From Macrocystis pyrifera (Eukaryota > Sar > Phaeophyceae > Laminariales > Laminariaceae): a stretch of 64,000 nucleotides of DNA. Position numbers and translations under genes: made by a program. Shown one piece after another: positions 10,412 through 20,579 of this stretch (its first letter is position 1; the number at the start of each line of letters is the position of its first letter). The stretch covers positions 7,644,611 to 7,708,610 of the forward strand of contig JASSKH010000021.1 in assembly GCA_031763025.1 (NCBI GenBank). The letters run 5' to 3'. The notes under the pieces were generated by a model. The model saw only the letters and a list, made by a program, of their open reading frames with translations, made no database searches and was not told the DNA's origin.

Positions 10412-10861
10412 AGTACTGAGAGTACGGCGCCCTTCTGCAACATGCGCATACAGCAGTAGTAGTACACTCACTGCCTGCTGCTGCTGCTGTTGGCGCCACT
10501 GTGCTGAGCACAGCTGGAACAGTGGCAATGTTGGATGACACGCAGCAATACGCAGAAGAAGAAACAGCAGTGAGGTGATTGATGGTATTAATAGCGGCGT
10601 GGTCCTGTGATCGATCGCAGTCTCCGATAGGGCAACTACCCGCAGTACGATCAGCCGTACGCGCAAGGTTCTGCCCGCTGCTGCTGCTGCTGCTACTGTT
10701 GGGCGGCAGGGTTGTAGTGCTGTAGGCAGCTGGAGGTAAGCACGCTCTGTGCACCGCTGCTATTGTTGTCTGGGCTGTGGGCCGTGCTCCGTGCAAATAA
10801 ACACAAAAAATGTACCGGTACGCCAGCCTGGGTACGTACCCACGAAAAGCAATAAGGTCTC
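10412..10861. other. No gene seen; CTG trinucleotide runs
   Basis: CTG/CAG runs at about 10470-10490 and 10678-10700 make the local minus frames Ser/Gln-rich. No splice-bounded exon found. Confidence 0.4.
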
Positions 10862-11374
10862 GTGCTGAAACCCCAGGAACTTGTATTATCCACTCCCGCC
10901 GCCAAAAAAAACTTAGAGGGCTTACCGTGCGCTCCAGAGTGCACGGATCGCGCGCGGACCTCGACCAATGTTTCCGGCCGGGCTTCCCGTGTCGACTACT
11001 TGGCGTTTCGCCAAAAAGTGATCGTACGAAGAAATTCGTTTGAACAAGTACGAAAAGTTCACATAACTGTTACGGTTTTGGACCGTTTCAGGAGTTACGA
11101 CGTATCAGCAGGGGTCGCGTCATTTACGGCCCCTCCCCTTTTTGTAGAATGCCACTCCTCCTTTTCGGTGGTCCTGCATGTTGCCTTGGTCATCGCTCTC
11201 GACCTCGGGCACAAAGCAATCAGTTTACTATCTACATGCCTGGGAGACCTTCTCCCTAGCGTCAGAAGCACGATGTACCCTTCTGAGACACGTGCGGGCG
11301 CGCGTCTCGACTCGGTTGGATCGTTGCCAGACTTGAGGTTGGTCTTGTCATTCATGATTATTTGCATGTTGTAG
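10862..11374 (+). CDS. Possible ORF, 170 codons, unknown
   Basis: Open for 170 codons from a CTG (no in-frame ATG at the front). The first 60 codons look protein-like (VDYLAFRQKVIVRRNSFEQ), with a possible donor AACAA|GTACGA at about 11045. G/C at position three is only moderate, and the antisense frame 11095-11367 is also open. It may be an exon, a remnant of a retroelement ORF, or chance. Confidence 0.3.
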   Translation: MLKPQELVLSTPAAKKNLEGLPCAPECTDRARTSTNVSGRASRVDYLAFRQKVIVRRNSFEQVRKVHITVTVLDRFRSYDVSAGVASFTAPPLFVECHSSFSVVLHVALVIALDLGHKAISLLSTCLGDLLPSVRSTMYPSETRAGARLDSVGSLPDLRLVLSFMIICML

Positions 11375-12479
11375 GCATGTGCTGTAATCCTGTTCTATCT
11401 GATGCGGACTGCGAACGGTGATCCTTCGAACAGGCTCATGCCCGCGGGATGCTTGCTTGCCTCATCCTGAACCTAGACCGCATGACTTGTACGCTCACGA
11501 TCTATAACATAACTACTATTAATAAAATGTATATATACGAACAACCGAAAAACAGAATGAGAAACGGAGAACGAAGGCGAAAAATAACGGAACTCCAGTA
11601 CGCAAGGGAACGGTATCACGGACTGTGTGCTATACCATCCCTTATCACGTGCGAACCAAACGATCCAAAAAAATAGCCATGGTCTGGTACGAACTTCCCA
11701 ACAAGAGAAGAAAAGGATTTTTTACGAAGGCCAAAAAGAAAGGAACTAGGAAGCAAAAACACGAAACAAGAACTAAGAAACAATCATATGAGCTGAGGGC
11801 GCAGATGCCGAGCAAGTCCGGAGGGAACAAGCTTGCTGTTTGCTGATAGTCCTATGTCCACCGACCGACAAGGACGACCAAAATGGCGGGAGAAAAAGAG
11901 GACAAAACACGAAAGTAGAGACTGAAACGACAGAACAAAAAAGCCGCAAAAAAAAAAAAAAATATGTAGAGGGTGACGCAGCAGATAAATGGTCGAACAA
12001 TGGCAATACGGGGTAGTCTATTCGATGACGAAATTGTGTACCAGGTACCAGGTATTGTTTTTCTCGGGGAGGCGACACGGTTTGAACGATTCGCCAAGGC
12101 TAACGACAAGACAAAACGACACCACACTACACACCTATTAATATAGTGGCCATATTGTAAAGTAAACTAATGGGGTGGTATTTTTGGGCGTACCTTGGTA
12201 TTTACCAAGAATGATTTTTTTTCCCTTCTTCTTTGTAAGTTTTTTTTTGCTTGGTTTTAGTAAGCCCCTGCATGGATCTCGAAAATAAATATCAACAGTA
12301 GTGGAATGTCGGATTTTGTTTTTTACGTGCACCCCCGCGTTTGCAACATTTTTTTTAATTATTTTTTAACCATTTTCGGAAGCGAGTAGCTAGGTTTTCT
12401 TGGCCGGCTAAACATCTGGCCTCACTTTTATTTTTGTTTTTGGTCCCCCGCCTCGTTGCGGTCGGCTGTTGCAGTAGTA
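11375..12479. other. No gene seen
   Basis: Lys/Arg-rich or Phe-rich frames come from A- and T-runs. Nothing supportable; the region may be an intron between the 7176 and 12946 exons. Confidence 0.4.
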
Positions 12480-12668
12480 GTAGGCTGCAGCTCGCCCTTC
12501 ATGACACTCGCCGATCGCCTCACGGCGCTTCGCACTTGTCGCAAGCAATGTCTATCTGTCTGGTCGATGACAAACCCGACGTGCTCCGTCCCGGCATTGT
12601 AGGGATGCGAATATCTTCGGTCACGCACGCACGCGACTACGGCCATTCATGGCATGAGTACTCTCGCC
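12480..12668 (+). repeat. Family A repeat, partial, diverged
   Basis: Core motifs CTCACGGCGCTTCGCACTTG and CGTGCTCCGTCCCGGC are present. It ends at ATGGCATGAGTACTC without a long C tract. Confidence 0.65.
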
Positions 12669-12719
12669 CCCTCGCCATAGGCGACGAAACAGGAAGGGGC
12701 TGAAATTAGCAAAAGAAAA

Positions 12720-12865
12720 AAAGGACGTAATATACTGCATATGGAAAAAACGTAATGAGCGCCCTAATGATGGAGGTGTATATGCTGCTAGTAGGAGTAG
12801 GAACGGAGCTCCGTCTCGAAAGGGACGCGTGGTCAATGGTCAAATGACTGAGGCAACTAAGTACG

Positions 12866-12901
<36 letters not shown>
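12720..12901 (+). repeat. Family B repeat with 35-base poly(C) end
   Basis: Contains GGAGCTCCGTCTCGAAAGGG and ends AAGTACGCCCC with about 35 C. The tract ends 45 bp before the acceptor of the exon at 12946 and appears to supply part of its pyrimidine tract. Confidence 0.8.
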
Positions 12902-12903
<2 letters not shown>

Positions 12904-12945
12904 ACACGCCTACCTTCGTCCTTCGCCACCGCTTTCCTCTTTCAG

Positions 12946-13105
12946 ACGGACTTCGGAATCAGCACTTTCAAGAAAGAAGGAGGACACGGAGGAAGGTCGT
13001 GACAAGTACGTCTCCGTTTTGGCCGTCCTCCTGGCTGGGTCGTTCATCATCCCGATGGTCCAGTACTGGTGGTACATCCGCGATGACGACCGCCCGATCG
13101 AGTAA
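12946..13105 (+). CDS. Terminal exon with a C-terminal membrane helix
   Basis: Acceptor CTCTTTCAG follows a pyrimidine tract; the exon enters in phase 2 and runs 52 codons to TAA (13103-13105). Residues 1-20 are charged (KKEDTEEGRDK); residues 21-40 form one hydrophobic helix (VSVLAVLLAGSFIIP), followed by WWYIRDDDRPIE at the C terminus. A single terminal helix suggests a tail-anchored or small membrane subunit with a short acidic tail. Third positions are C/G-rich. It is probably the last exon of the gene containing the 5159 and 7176 exons, with at least one unseen exon since phase 0 cannot join phase 2 directly. No family recognised. Confidence 0.7.
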
Positions 13106-13491
13106 AAGAACGTTTTTTTTTTTCTAAAGGTTTTTTAGCGTTTAAACAAAAGAAAGTAAAGCCTCAGTTCGTTGACCTTTAGGTCGACCGCTGTTTGCTA
13201 TAGTTTCCATGAAAAGAAACACACATAGGGGGGGGAAACGCGCGAACGATTGTCCCCCTCTCGCGGTGCAGCACTCGCATATAGCGCTCGCGCGGCGGCG
13301 AAGAGAAAAATCATGTGAAAGAGGTGTGTTTTTGCTCCTGCTGCGAGTGGCCGAGCAGCGGTAGCGGTGGCGATAGGGACGGGAAGGAAGGGAGAAGAGC
13401 ATGGACGGGGCCACCAAAAAAGAAAACATCGGTCTATGGGTAGCAGGGCAGGACTGCTACTACAGTAGTCTTAGACATTACCCGCGGCCTT

Positions 13492-13713
13492 ATGAGCGTT
13501 ACGCGTTATTTGCCGATGCTTGGCGCTCTGGGCGCACAGCGGTGGGTTCGTGTCGAGGCAGGGGAGGGTAAGGAAAAGCTAGCCGGTGCTGCTTTCTTCC
13601 TATTCATAGCTGTGTCCCCGGACTCCGGACTTGCCTACCACGTTTGCGCCAAATGCGCGGGCGCCGGAAAGTATTTGGGGACGTGCAGGGTGGGTTTGTG
13701 GGTGGGTGGGTAG
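13492..13713 (+). CDS. Possible exon with a CxxCxGxG zinc-finger-like motif
   Basis: Opens at ATG and is 73 codons to the stop. It contains VCAKCAGAGKYLGTC, where CxxCxGxG is the half-repeat of DnaJ-type zinc fingers; a normal domain has several, and only one is here. A donor candidate CAGG|GTGGGT follows at about 13690, so further repeats could lie on later exons. Codon usage is moderately biased. The larger antisense frame 13600-14079 runs into a family A repeat and is rejected. Confidence 0.35.
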   Translation: MSVTRYLPMLGALGAQRWVRVEAGEGKEKLAGAAFFLFIAVSPDSGLAYHVCAKCAGAGKYLGTCRVGLWVGG

Positions 13714-13974
13714 GTGGGGTTGGGTGCGCGAGAGCCAGGAATACCGCCGAAGCAGCACGGGCCATAGCGGTGCCGAGCTGTGGTGCGGGTGCGGAGTGTG
13801 ACACTCATTCCCCTTGTGCCTCTGCAGACATGACACCCCATATTTTATTTCCGCGCCGTTTGTTGCAAAAAACGTGGATAATACTTTATTCCAAGGTTTG
13901 GCATCTAATCGCCTCGCAGCCGCCCGCTGGGTCTTGCATGTCGGGGGGCCGAACCCGGCGATAAGGCGAGGGCG

Positions 13975-14101
13975 GGGCGGAGGCGATGCAGGGTGGTCGG
14001 AGGGGTGCACTATGTCATGCATGGCCGTTAGTCGGACGACCATAGACCCTCGTATACCTTCATTACCGGGACGGAGCACGTCGGGTTTGCGTGGGGGGGG
14101 T
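13975..14101 (-). repeat. Family A repeat, partial, minus orientation
   Basis: GTCATGCATGGCCGTTAG through GGGACGGAGCACGTCGGG; the C-tract end (G on plus) is reduced. Confidence 0.7.
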
Positions 14102-14105
14102 TAAG

Positions 14106-14639
14106 CGGCTGGCTTCGGAGCGGGCAAGTTTTCATCAGCCGATTATGCACAGCAGCAGACAGACCGGATCAAAAAAATTGGCTTGAGCTGAAAAGTTGTT
14201 TGCAAGCGGTAAACAAATTTGCGTGCCGAAATCTCGCACGTGTGTACTTTTTTTCCCTCTATACTCGTACGGCAGCAAAAGCATGATGTTTCTGCTGGGT
14301 GTTTGAAGGTTGTGCTCCTAACGATGGTTGACGGACGGAGCGTGAAAAAACGCTGTTTGATGTTGGGTACAAATAATCCAGGGGAGCGTGTTTGTCATGA
14401 GGGGGGCAGAGGAGGAGGGGAGCCCCCCTGCGGAGATGGGCTGGGGGGGGCAGAGGAGGGGAGCTCCCCTGCGGAGATGAGCGATTGATAGAGGAGCTTT
14501 GGTGCTCGGTGAATGCGAATGTTTGGATGTGCCTATTAGAAGCATCCCCGTTCTAAAAATTGCGATTATTTCGGGGGGAGGGGGGGTTGTGCGAAGTTTC
14601 TGCTGCCACCTCTGCACTGTTCGACACTTTTGGATAGAT
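14106..14639. other. No gene seen; local duplication
   Basis: 14400-14480 holds a short direct duplication (GGGGGCAGAGGAGGGGAG and CTGCGGAGATG). Frames here are not coding-like. Confidence 0.4.
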
Positions 14640-14965
14640 AAATCATAGATCACGATCTACCTGCAGATCACCTCGTATCCTAGCCTGCCGTTTATTAGAT
14701 GCTGTCAAGGATCTGTGAAGTACAGAGCCAACCCAGAAAACATGCCCTATATATAGTGCAAGTTAAGCGGCTCCCATGCGGCAACCTGAGCCAAATCATA
14801 TATAAACAAGATTTTGTGTAGTACACTGATTCCACCCAGGAAACGTCGCCTAGATCATGCAGGTTATACGGCTTACGCCCAGCGGCAACACGAGCTAAAT
14901 CGTACAGATCATACAGATTATAGACATATCTAAACTGAAAGATCTACTGTAGATCATGCAATGGG
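14640..14965 (+). mobile_element. MITE-3 copy
   Basis: ATCACGATCTACCTGCAGAT, CCTAGCCTGCCG, CAACCCAGAAAACATG and the terminal GATCTACTGTAGATC motif are present in family order. Confidence 0.65.
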
Positions 14966-15227
14966 TGGGAATCGATGTTCTGCCTGAGGTGTGCGCTGCT
15001 GCTTGCTGTTCGTTTCTCCCCGAGCGCTGGTTCGGCAAAGAAACAAGCAAGCAAGGTCATGGTTCATCGCGGAGACGGAGAGGATAGACACCGAATGAGT
15101 GCCCCGTGCGTTTGTCGTGTACGAGCACGCACGCTCCTTGGTTAGTGTGAAGGGTGCACGACGTCAGCCACCGACGTAAAGTGAACGCAACCAAGACGCG
15201 TGTTTGCCTAATAGGGATAACACCTTA

Positions 15228-15365
15228 TGTTTCTGGGACGCTTCACTTAAGGAGCTCCAATCCCACCCAAAACTGTTTTTTTTTTAATGTCAGGTGCCAG
15301 GTAAAGGCTTAATCCGATGAACACTCCCATGGCCTATTAATCGGTGCCAACGAAAAATAATGAGC
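15228..15365 (+). repeat. Family E repeat, diverged copy
   Basis: Shares CTTAAGGAGCTCC and AATCCGATGAA with the better copies at 20340-20545 and 29445-29655. Confidence 0.5.
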
Positions 15366-16255
15366 TACACAAATGGGACACCGAGCAGTTTCCTCAGCTG
15401 AGGAGCCCTGTCAAATCAGAAATATTTGCCTTGCAGGGCAAAAAGTGAGATACCTGCCTATTGCAGCACGAATGCCAACTGTGGTTTTTTTTTTCGTCGA
15501 TCGCCCTTAACCAAAAACACTACCAGAGGGTCCCGATACGATACGCATAGCGAAAGAAACTCTATTTTGGTTGCAGCAGTGAGCGCAGTAAAAACGATGC
15601 GCTACGCGTTTTTTCGCAGATACTGTAGGTGGTGGTGATTTGCGAAACGACACGATTTGCCGTGAATAACACCACGCACGCACAACGTTCGCAACGATTC
15701 ACCCCCTGCCCTATATAGATTCATGGGGAAAATCATTTTTTCGTAGAGATGTCGGCCTGTTGCGAGGTGTGGGGAACAACTACTCATACGAGGTCTCACG
15801 AAACTCTTCCGAAGAGTTTGCTCTCAAGTTTTCCGTCGCGGCTAAATCCCGAACCACTGAAGATTATTGATCCCGATTCTTGAAGATGGCTCTTGACGCT
15901 CATTCTCGAAAACGATTCTTGACCCCGATAGTCGCGATTCTTGGCCCCGATTATCAAGCTTCTTGGTCGATCGCATTGATACTATTGTCCCCTTTGAGGC
16001 TTCAGGGGGGGGGGAACACGTCCAAAAGCATTCGACGGTTACAACAGCGTTGGCCATATACGAAGCAGCTCAAGCTGCTAATAGGGCAAAGGTATCATGA
16101 GAGAAGGTGGAGTACGCACCCAAAACGAGCCGGACTTTTCAACGCAGTGATTTGCACGACATACGCGCGCTGCCAAACGATTATTTTGTTGTACCGCCCC
16201 CGCTCAAAGCATAGAGGACGGGGGGGTTAAACCAAACATCGGTACTTTCGCCATT
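15366..16255. other. No gene seen
   Basis: Short frames at 15426-15638 and 15880-16230 lack splice context and bias. Confidence 0.35.
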
Positions 16256-16810
16256 TGGTGTGTGCTACGACAGGAGGGCGGTATCCTTTTTTTTTTGCGG
16301 AAAAAAAAAAATCCTGACTGCACCGAGGGAGGAACTCCGGGTACGCCTAATATCGTTGGATCTCTGATGACGACGAAATATCGACCAAGGATTTTCCACC
16401 AATCAACAAAAAAAAACGACCTACTGCAAAACTAATGACCAATCAGAAAACTTGCGGGCACGAAATGTCTTGCGCTCTTTCGACGCGTGCTACGACAGGG
16501 GGAGTTGGTAGCATATTTTTGGGCCAAAATACTTCTGACTGCGCCGAGGGTTTGTCAACCCTTTTTAGTGCCGCAGTCCCGTTTTGGAGATAGACTACTG
16601 AAGAATTTAAGCGGCTTGTCCCGGAAACGGGGCCGTAGTCCTTAGAGGGTAAAAACGAACGACTCTGGGTGCACCCAATATCATCGGATCAAAGGAAAAC
16701 GACAAACAAATGACGACCAAGTATTTTCCACGAAACAAAAAAGAAAAACGACCTACTGTAAAACAAATGACCAATCAGAAAACTGCGGGCACGAAATGTC
16801 TCCTCTCTCT
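16256..16810. repeat. Tandem duplication with a MITE-2 inserted in copy 2
   Basis: Copy 1 (16256-16485) and copy 2 (16488-16810) share GTGCTACGACAGG, CCGAGGG, then CGACCTACTG and GACCAATCAGAAAAC. Copy 2 alone carries about 100 bp of MITE-2 at 16556-16660 (CCGCAGTCCCGTTTTGGAGA ... ACGGGGCCGTAGTCC). Copy 1 is therefore the empty site. Confidence 0.7.
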
Positions 16811-17119
16811 GTCATTCGTTTAGTTTTACTGCGTAGCAAGCCGTCGGGTTTGCAATTTCATTTCCTTCTCCTAAAGTCATTTTTTGACTCGGCAATAGTA
16901 CAGGGCTCCTGCGAGTGAGGAGCCCCAGAAAAAAAAGGTTCTGTACACAGGTGCACCCCTATGGTAGCTATTAACAGTGTAATTTATTCTGTCGCTAGAT
17001 GTGTCTGCGTCCCAAAGGGTAAGCTATACCCCTCTTTGGACTTCAGAGGGGGGTGGAAATTGGCGTCAAAAAGGGGGCGATTCTTACCGCGACTTATGGC
17101 TTTCACTGCGTGATTGGGG

Positions 17120-17690
17120 GGAGGGGGGGGGGTGTACTCGATAGGAGAGATGTACTCGATCTCATGCATGGCCGTAGTCGTATGACCATAGACCCTCGCA
17201 TGCCTACAATGCTGGGACGGAGCATGTCGGGTTTTCACCAACCAGGCAGACATTGCTTGCGCCAAGCGCGAAGCGCCGTGAGGTGTCCGGCGAGTCGCAT
17301 GAAGGGTGAGCTGCATCCTACTAAGAACCGCTTGTGAGGCGGACTTGCATATGGATGACAGCTTCAATGAGTTAGTTTAATTTCCGGTGTAGCCACTTCC
17401 AGAGACAGCAATGGGAGTACTATGTAACTGCCTCTTGGGTGCCTTACCTTGAACACTACGTGATACGATCAATTCCCTTGTGCAGAGTAAAGGTTTTTTA
17501 CCTCGCACGAATGATCTAACTCGACGACCAGCTGTGGACGACCGCCAAAAAAAAAAAAAAAAAAAAAAAACGGTACCCTGGATGTCTAGCTCACGTAGTG
17601 AGCGGCATGTTTTACAGTGTCGATGCCAACCGACGCCAACCCAACCCATATATAATATAAATATATGAGGGGGGGGGGGGGGGGGTGATC
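17120..17690 (-). repeat. Family A repeat, full length
   Basis: Minus orientation. The plus strand starts with a G run then TGTACTCGATAGGAGAGA, and continues through the core, CACTTCCAGAGACAGCAATG, an A22 run at 17547-17569 and AACCGACGCCAACCCAACCC, to a second G run at 17669-17687. It is flanked by homopolymers at both ends. The 127-codon minus frame inside recurs in other copies and is a repeat ORF. Confidence 0.85.
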
Positions 17691-17710
17691 CTATTTGGTG
17701 TCGGGAATTG

Positions 17711-17819
17711 CTACTGCAGGGGACCATAGTAAGTAGGACCAGATAGTGTTAGTAAAAATATGTAAATATATAGATTTTAGGTGTACCGTAGATCCTATTT
17801 ACGATGGTCCCCCGTAACA
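17711..17819 (+). mobile_element. MITE-1 copy h
   Basis: TACTGCAGGGGACCATAG to GGTCCCCCGTAACA; ends slightly diverged. It sits 20 bp beyond the family A copy. Confidence 0.8.
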
Positions 17820-18092
17820 CAATGCAAGGCGCCGCGTGTACGGCGCGGGCGCAGCACAAACCTTGCCGGTACCTATGGGTCCTCACGCTGCTGCTCGTAG
17901 ACGGTTGATGACACTAAGAAAATTCGTCATAGTAGTAGTCGCCCCGAAGGGGTTAATTGCTATTATTCTTTGGCCGGGATAACCCGTCTGGACTTTGATC
18001 TGAACTGACTGCTGCAGGTACGAAGACAACAACAAAAATGGCCCGTGTACCACTACTAACTCGAAATCCGTGACCGGAGCGTTGGCGATGCG

Positions 18093-18287
18093 CTTTTGAG
18101 GACGAGTTCGCGCACTTTTGGCCTGGTCCGCGGATTTGAGGTCATCGGGAACCTCGACGGTAAGAGTGCCGCTCTACATTTTGACGGACCGGCCGGCGCC
18201 CGGGAGGTGTATGGGAGCAGCTACTTGAGAAGGAGGTCCGAGACAGCTTCACCCCGCTGCCACTCGCCGTCTTCCATTCCCTGTGGG
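18093..18287 (+). CDS. Possible exon, unknown
   Basis: About 64 codons open to TGA with about two thirds G/C at position three and protein-like text (VRGFEVIGNLDGKSAALHFD, then AREVYGSSYLRRRSE). A good donor sequence, CGACG|GTAAGA, sits inside at about 18160, so the exon may end there. No acceptor is obvious upstream. Confidence 0.35.
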
Positions 18288-18785
18288 TGACGCATCAAGG
18301 CCGGGACTGCCGCCCCCGGCCGACATCACCCGCCTTCGCAGGGTGAGCGGGACCACGCACTGCGGACGAGTAGGGCGGTGGAAGCAGGCGCACGCTGTTA
18401 CCGGGACTCTACCCGGGTTGCTCGTTTTGCACCGACGATAGTTATGCGTCGGGCTGGGGGAGGGAGTGTTTCAGCGTATATGTATGACGATGCGTCCATG
18501 CCCGACATTGTTTGACGTCATGCGATACCTACACCAAAACTACAGTACGTCGAAACCCTCCATAGTAGAGATATTGTGAAGGTGTTTCATACTGGGCTAC
18601 CCGATCGACTACCCACAGCCCAGGGTAATCCTTACCATACGCCCCCCCCCCATCTGAACGGCTGGATCTTTGGGACGTAACGGTACCGTAAACGGCCGTA
18701 CGTGGACCTACCCGCTTCGTTTCAACACCTACCTGGGGAACCAGGGAGACATGTTTCTAGGGAAACACGTGCAGCGAGTGTTTTT
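18288..18785. other. GC-rich then mixed DNA, no gene seen
   Basis: Frames overlap without a clear winner; no repeats recognised. Confidence 0.35.
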
Positions 18786-18884
18786 ACATAAAAGAAACGT
18801 TCGAAGTGAGATTCGAACCCCTGTCCTCGACGAGGTGAACAAAAAGTGAACGTGCTCTACGTACGTACTGAGCTACCGGGGTAA
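18786..18884 (-). repeat. tRNA-like remnant
   Basis: The minus strand has a good A box (GGTAGCTCAGTACG, D stem GCTC/GAGC) and B box (GGGTTCGAATCTC), but the anticodon arm does not pair (GTTCAC appears as a direct, not inverted, repeat) and the acceptor ends do not match. A tRNA pseudogene or SINE head. Confidence 0.5.
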
Positions 18885-19309
18885 AGGTCGATCGATTACC
18901 AACCCTAGTGCGTAAGCCTTATAACACTATTCCGTACGTACATACATGTGTGGAGCTGGCGTCTGTCTGGTGTTTCTTCGGGTATTTTTCTGGTAAATCA
19001 ACTTCTCTTTGTGCGTTTGATAGCTTGTCAATTAATTTTCTGCGTGATCGCTCAGACGGAAAAAAAGGTTCAACCCAGTCCTCCTCCTGTTCGATAATTT
19101 TCACGTCGTTTCTGGTCCGGATATTTCAACACTTGGGGTACGTATGCATCTATACGCAACGTACGTGAAACTATTATTGTTAAGGCTGTGAGGCGACGCA
19201 TCTCAATAGTCACTAACTAGTCATGAATCAGACTACTAGTTAGTGGTTTCCCGGAGGTACCGATTATCAGATCTATTTTTCATTTTTGGGCGGGGGCCCC
19301 TCGGTTGAT

Positions 19310-19690
19310 CGTTATGTACGACCGTTCAACGGCCATAAACAAGGATCGTTGACTACGATTGTTCAACGATCGGAAGAAAGGATCGTTCAATACGATGGTT
19401 CAACGATCATAAAAAAGGGACCGTTCAAATACGATCGTTCAACAAATCGGAAAAAGATAACGTTCAAATACGACCATTCAACGATCGGAAAAAGGGACCG
19501 TTCAAATCCGATTTTCAACAACCAGAAAAAGAGATCATTAAAACGATCGTTCAACGATTGTAGAAAGGGGTCGTTGAAAACGATCGTAAAACGATCGTAA
19601 AAAAGAAGATCGTTGAAAACGATCGCTCAACGATCAACCAACGATCGGAAAAAGGGACCGTTGAAAAGGATCTTTCAACAATCGCTATTA
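19310..19690. repeat. GATCGTTC satellite, block 1
   Basis: Degenerate units of about 35-40 bp built from GATCGTTCAACGATC (a near-perfect palindrome), a GAAAAAGGG spacer and CGTTCAAATACGATC. Confidence 0.85.
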
Positions 19691-20060
19691 TTATATACCA
19701 GGTATAATAACTAATAGTGGATCGTGAAACAAATAACAGCGTTCAACCCCGGTGGCTTGGTGGGCGGTCCGCGTGCCTGTCAAGATCAATTTCGTGGGTT
19801 CAAGTCTCACCGAGTGCATGCTCATAGGGACTTTTTCTTGCATAAAGAATTGATAAGCGGAAAGCGCGAAAGCGTGAGTTGGCTACATTCGATGAAAATC
19901 GACGAGCAGTGGGAATGCTGAACCCTATGCGCGACAAAAAACTAAAGGCACGTACGGGGGGGAGAAGGGACGACACCTGTGACCACGGCTTGTCCAGAAG
20001 ATCGTCCAGGGTAAAACCTCCTGCGAGTGGGCTGGAATGTAAAAGTGATGAAAAAAAAAA
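19691..20060. other. Interruption of the satellite with a tRNA-like element at about 19750-19830
   Basis: 19750-19830 on the plus strand has a GTGGG-TTCAAGT-CTCAC T-arm and GGCTTGGTGGGCGGTC upstream, but no matching acceptor stem. The rest shows no gene. Confidence 0.45.
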
Positions 20061-20335
20061 AAAAAACGATCGTTAAAAAAGGGATCCTTCAACGATCGGA
20101 AAACAGTACCATCGTGAAAAAGGATCGTTCAACCATCGGAAAAGTGTTTGTTCAAATACGATCGCTCAACGATCGGAAAAAGGGATCGTTCAATTGAATG
20201 CGATCGTTCAACGATCGGAAAAAGGGAAAACATAATGCATTGTTCAACAATCGGAAATAATAGTGATCGTTCAAATACAATCGCTCAAAGACCGTGAAAA
20301 AGGATCGTTAAATAAATATGTGGTCGTTGAGGCAT
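20061..20335. repeat. GATCGTTC satellite, block 2
   Basis: Same unit as block 1, with runs such as GCGATCGTTCAACGATCGG. Confidence 0.8.
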
Positions 20336-20339
20336 TCTA

Positions 20340-20545
20340 CGATAGAGTAGGTTCCCCCTAAAATTTCTGAGGCTCTTCACTTGACCTTAAGGAGCTCCAC
20401 ACCTCCCCCGAAAACTGACTTCAGCAAAAATCAAATTGCATCCCGATGAATAAATCCACGACCCAAGTATACAAAAACAACGTCATTTTTCGAAACAAGA
20501 TTGACATTCCGACGATTTTCGGCTGAGAAATCCCGTCATTCAGAA
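20340..20545 (+). repeat. Family E repeat, inserted in the satellite
   Basis: About 205 bp matching 29445-29655 nearly throughout (GGCATTCTACGATAGA, TTGACCTTAAGGAGCTC, AAATTGCATCCCGATGAATA, GACATTCCGACGATTTT). Confidence 0.8.
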
Positions 20546-20579
20546 ATTTGGTTAGCGGTATTGTACTACCTCTATCATC

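Noticed and set aside
10395-10796. Ser/Thr/Ala-rich minus-strand ORFs
   Set aside because: Driven by CTG/CAG runs; no splice context and overlapping frames of equal quality.
11095-11367. Retroelement-type ORF on the minus strand
   Set aside because: Vaguely element-like text but no recognisable reverse transcriptase, integrase or protease motif anywhere in the window.
13600-14079. 159-codon minus-strand ORF
   Set aside because: It starts inside a family A repeat and is antisense to a better plus-strand candidate.
18786-18884. Second tRNA gene on the minus strand
   Set aside because: A and B boxes are present but the anticodon stem and acceptor stem do not pair.
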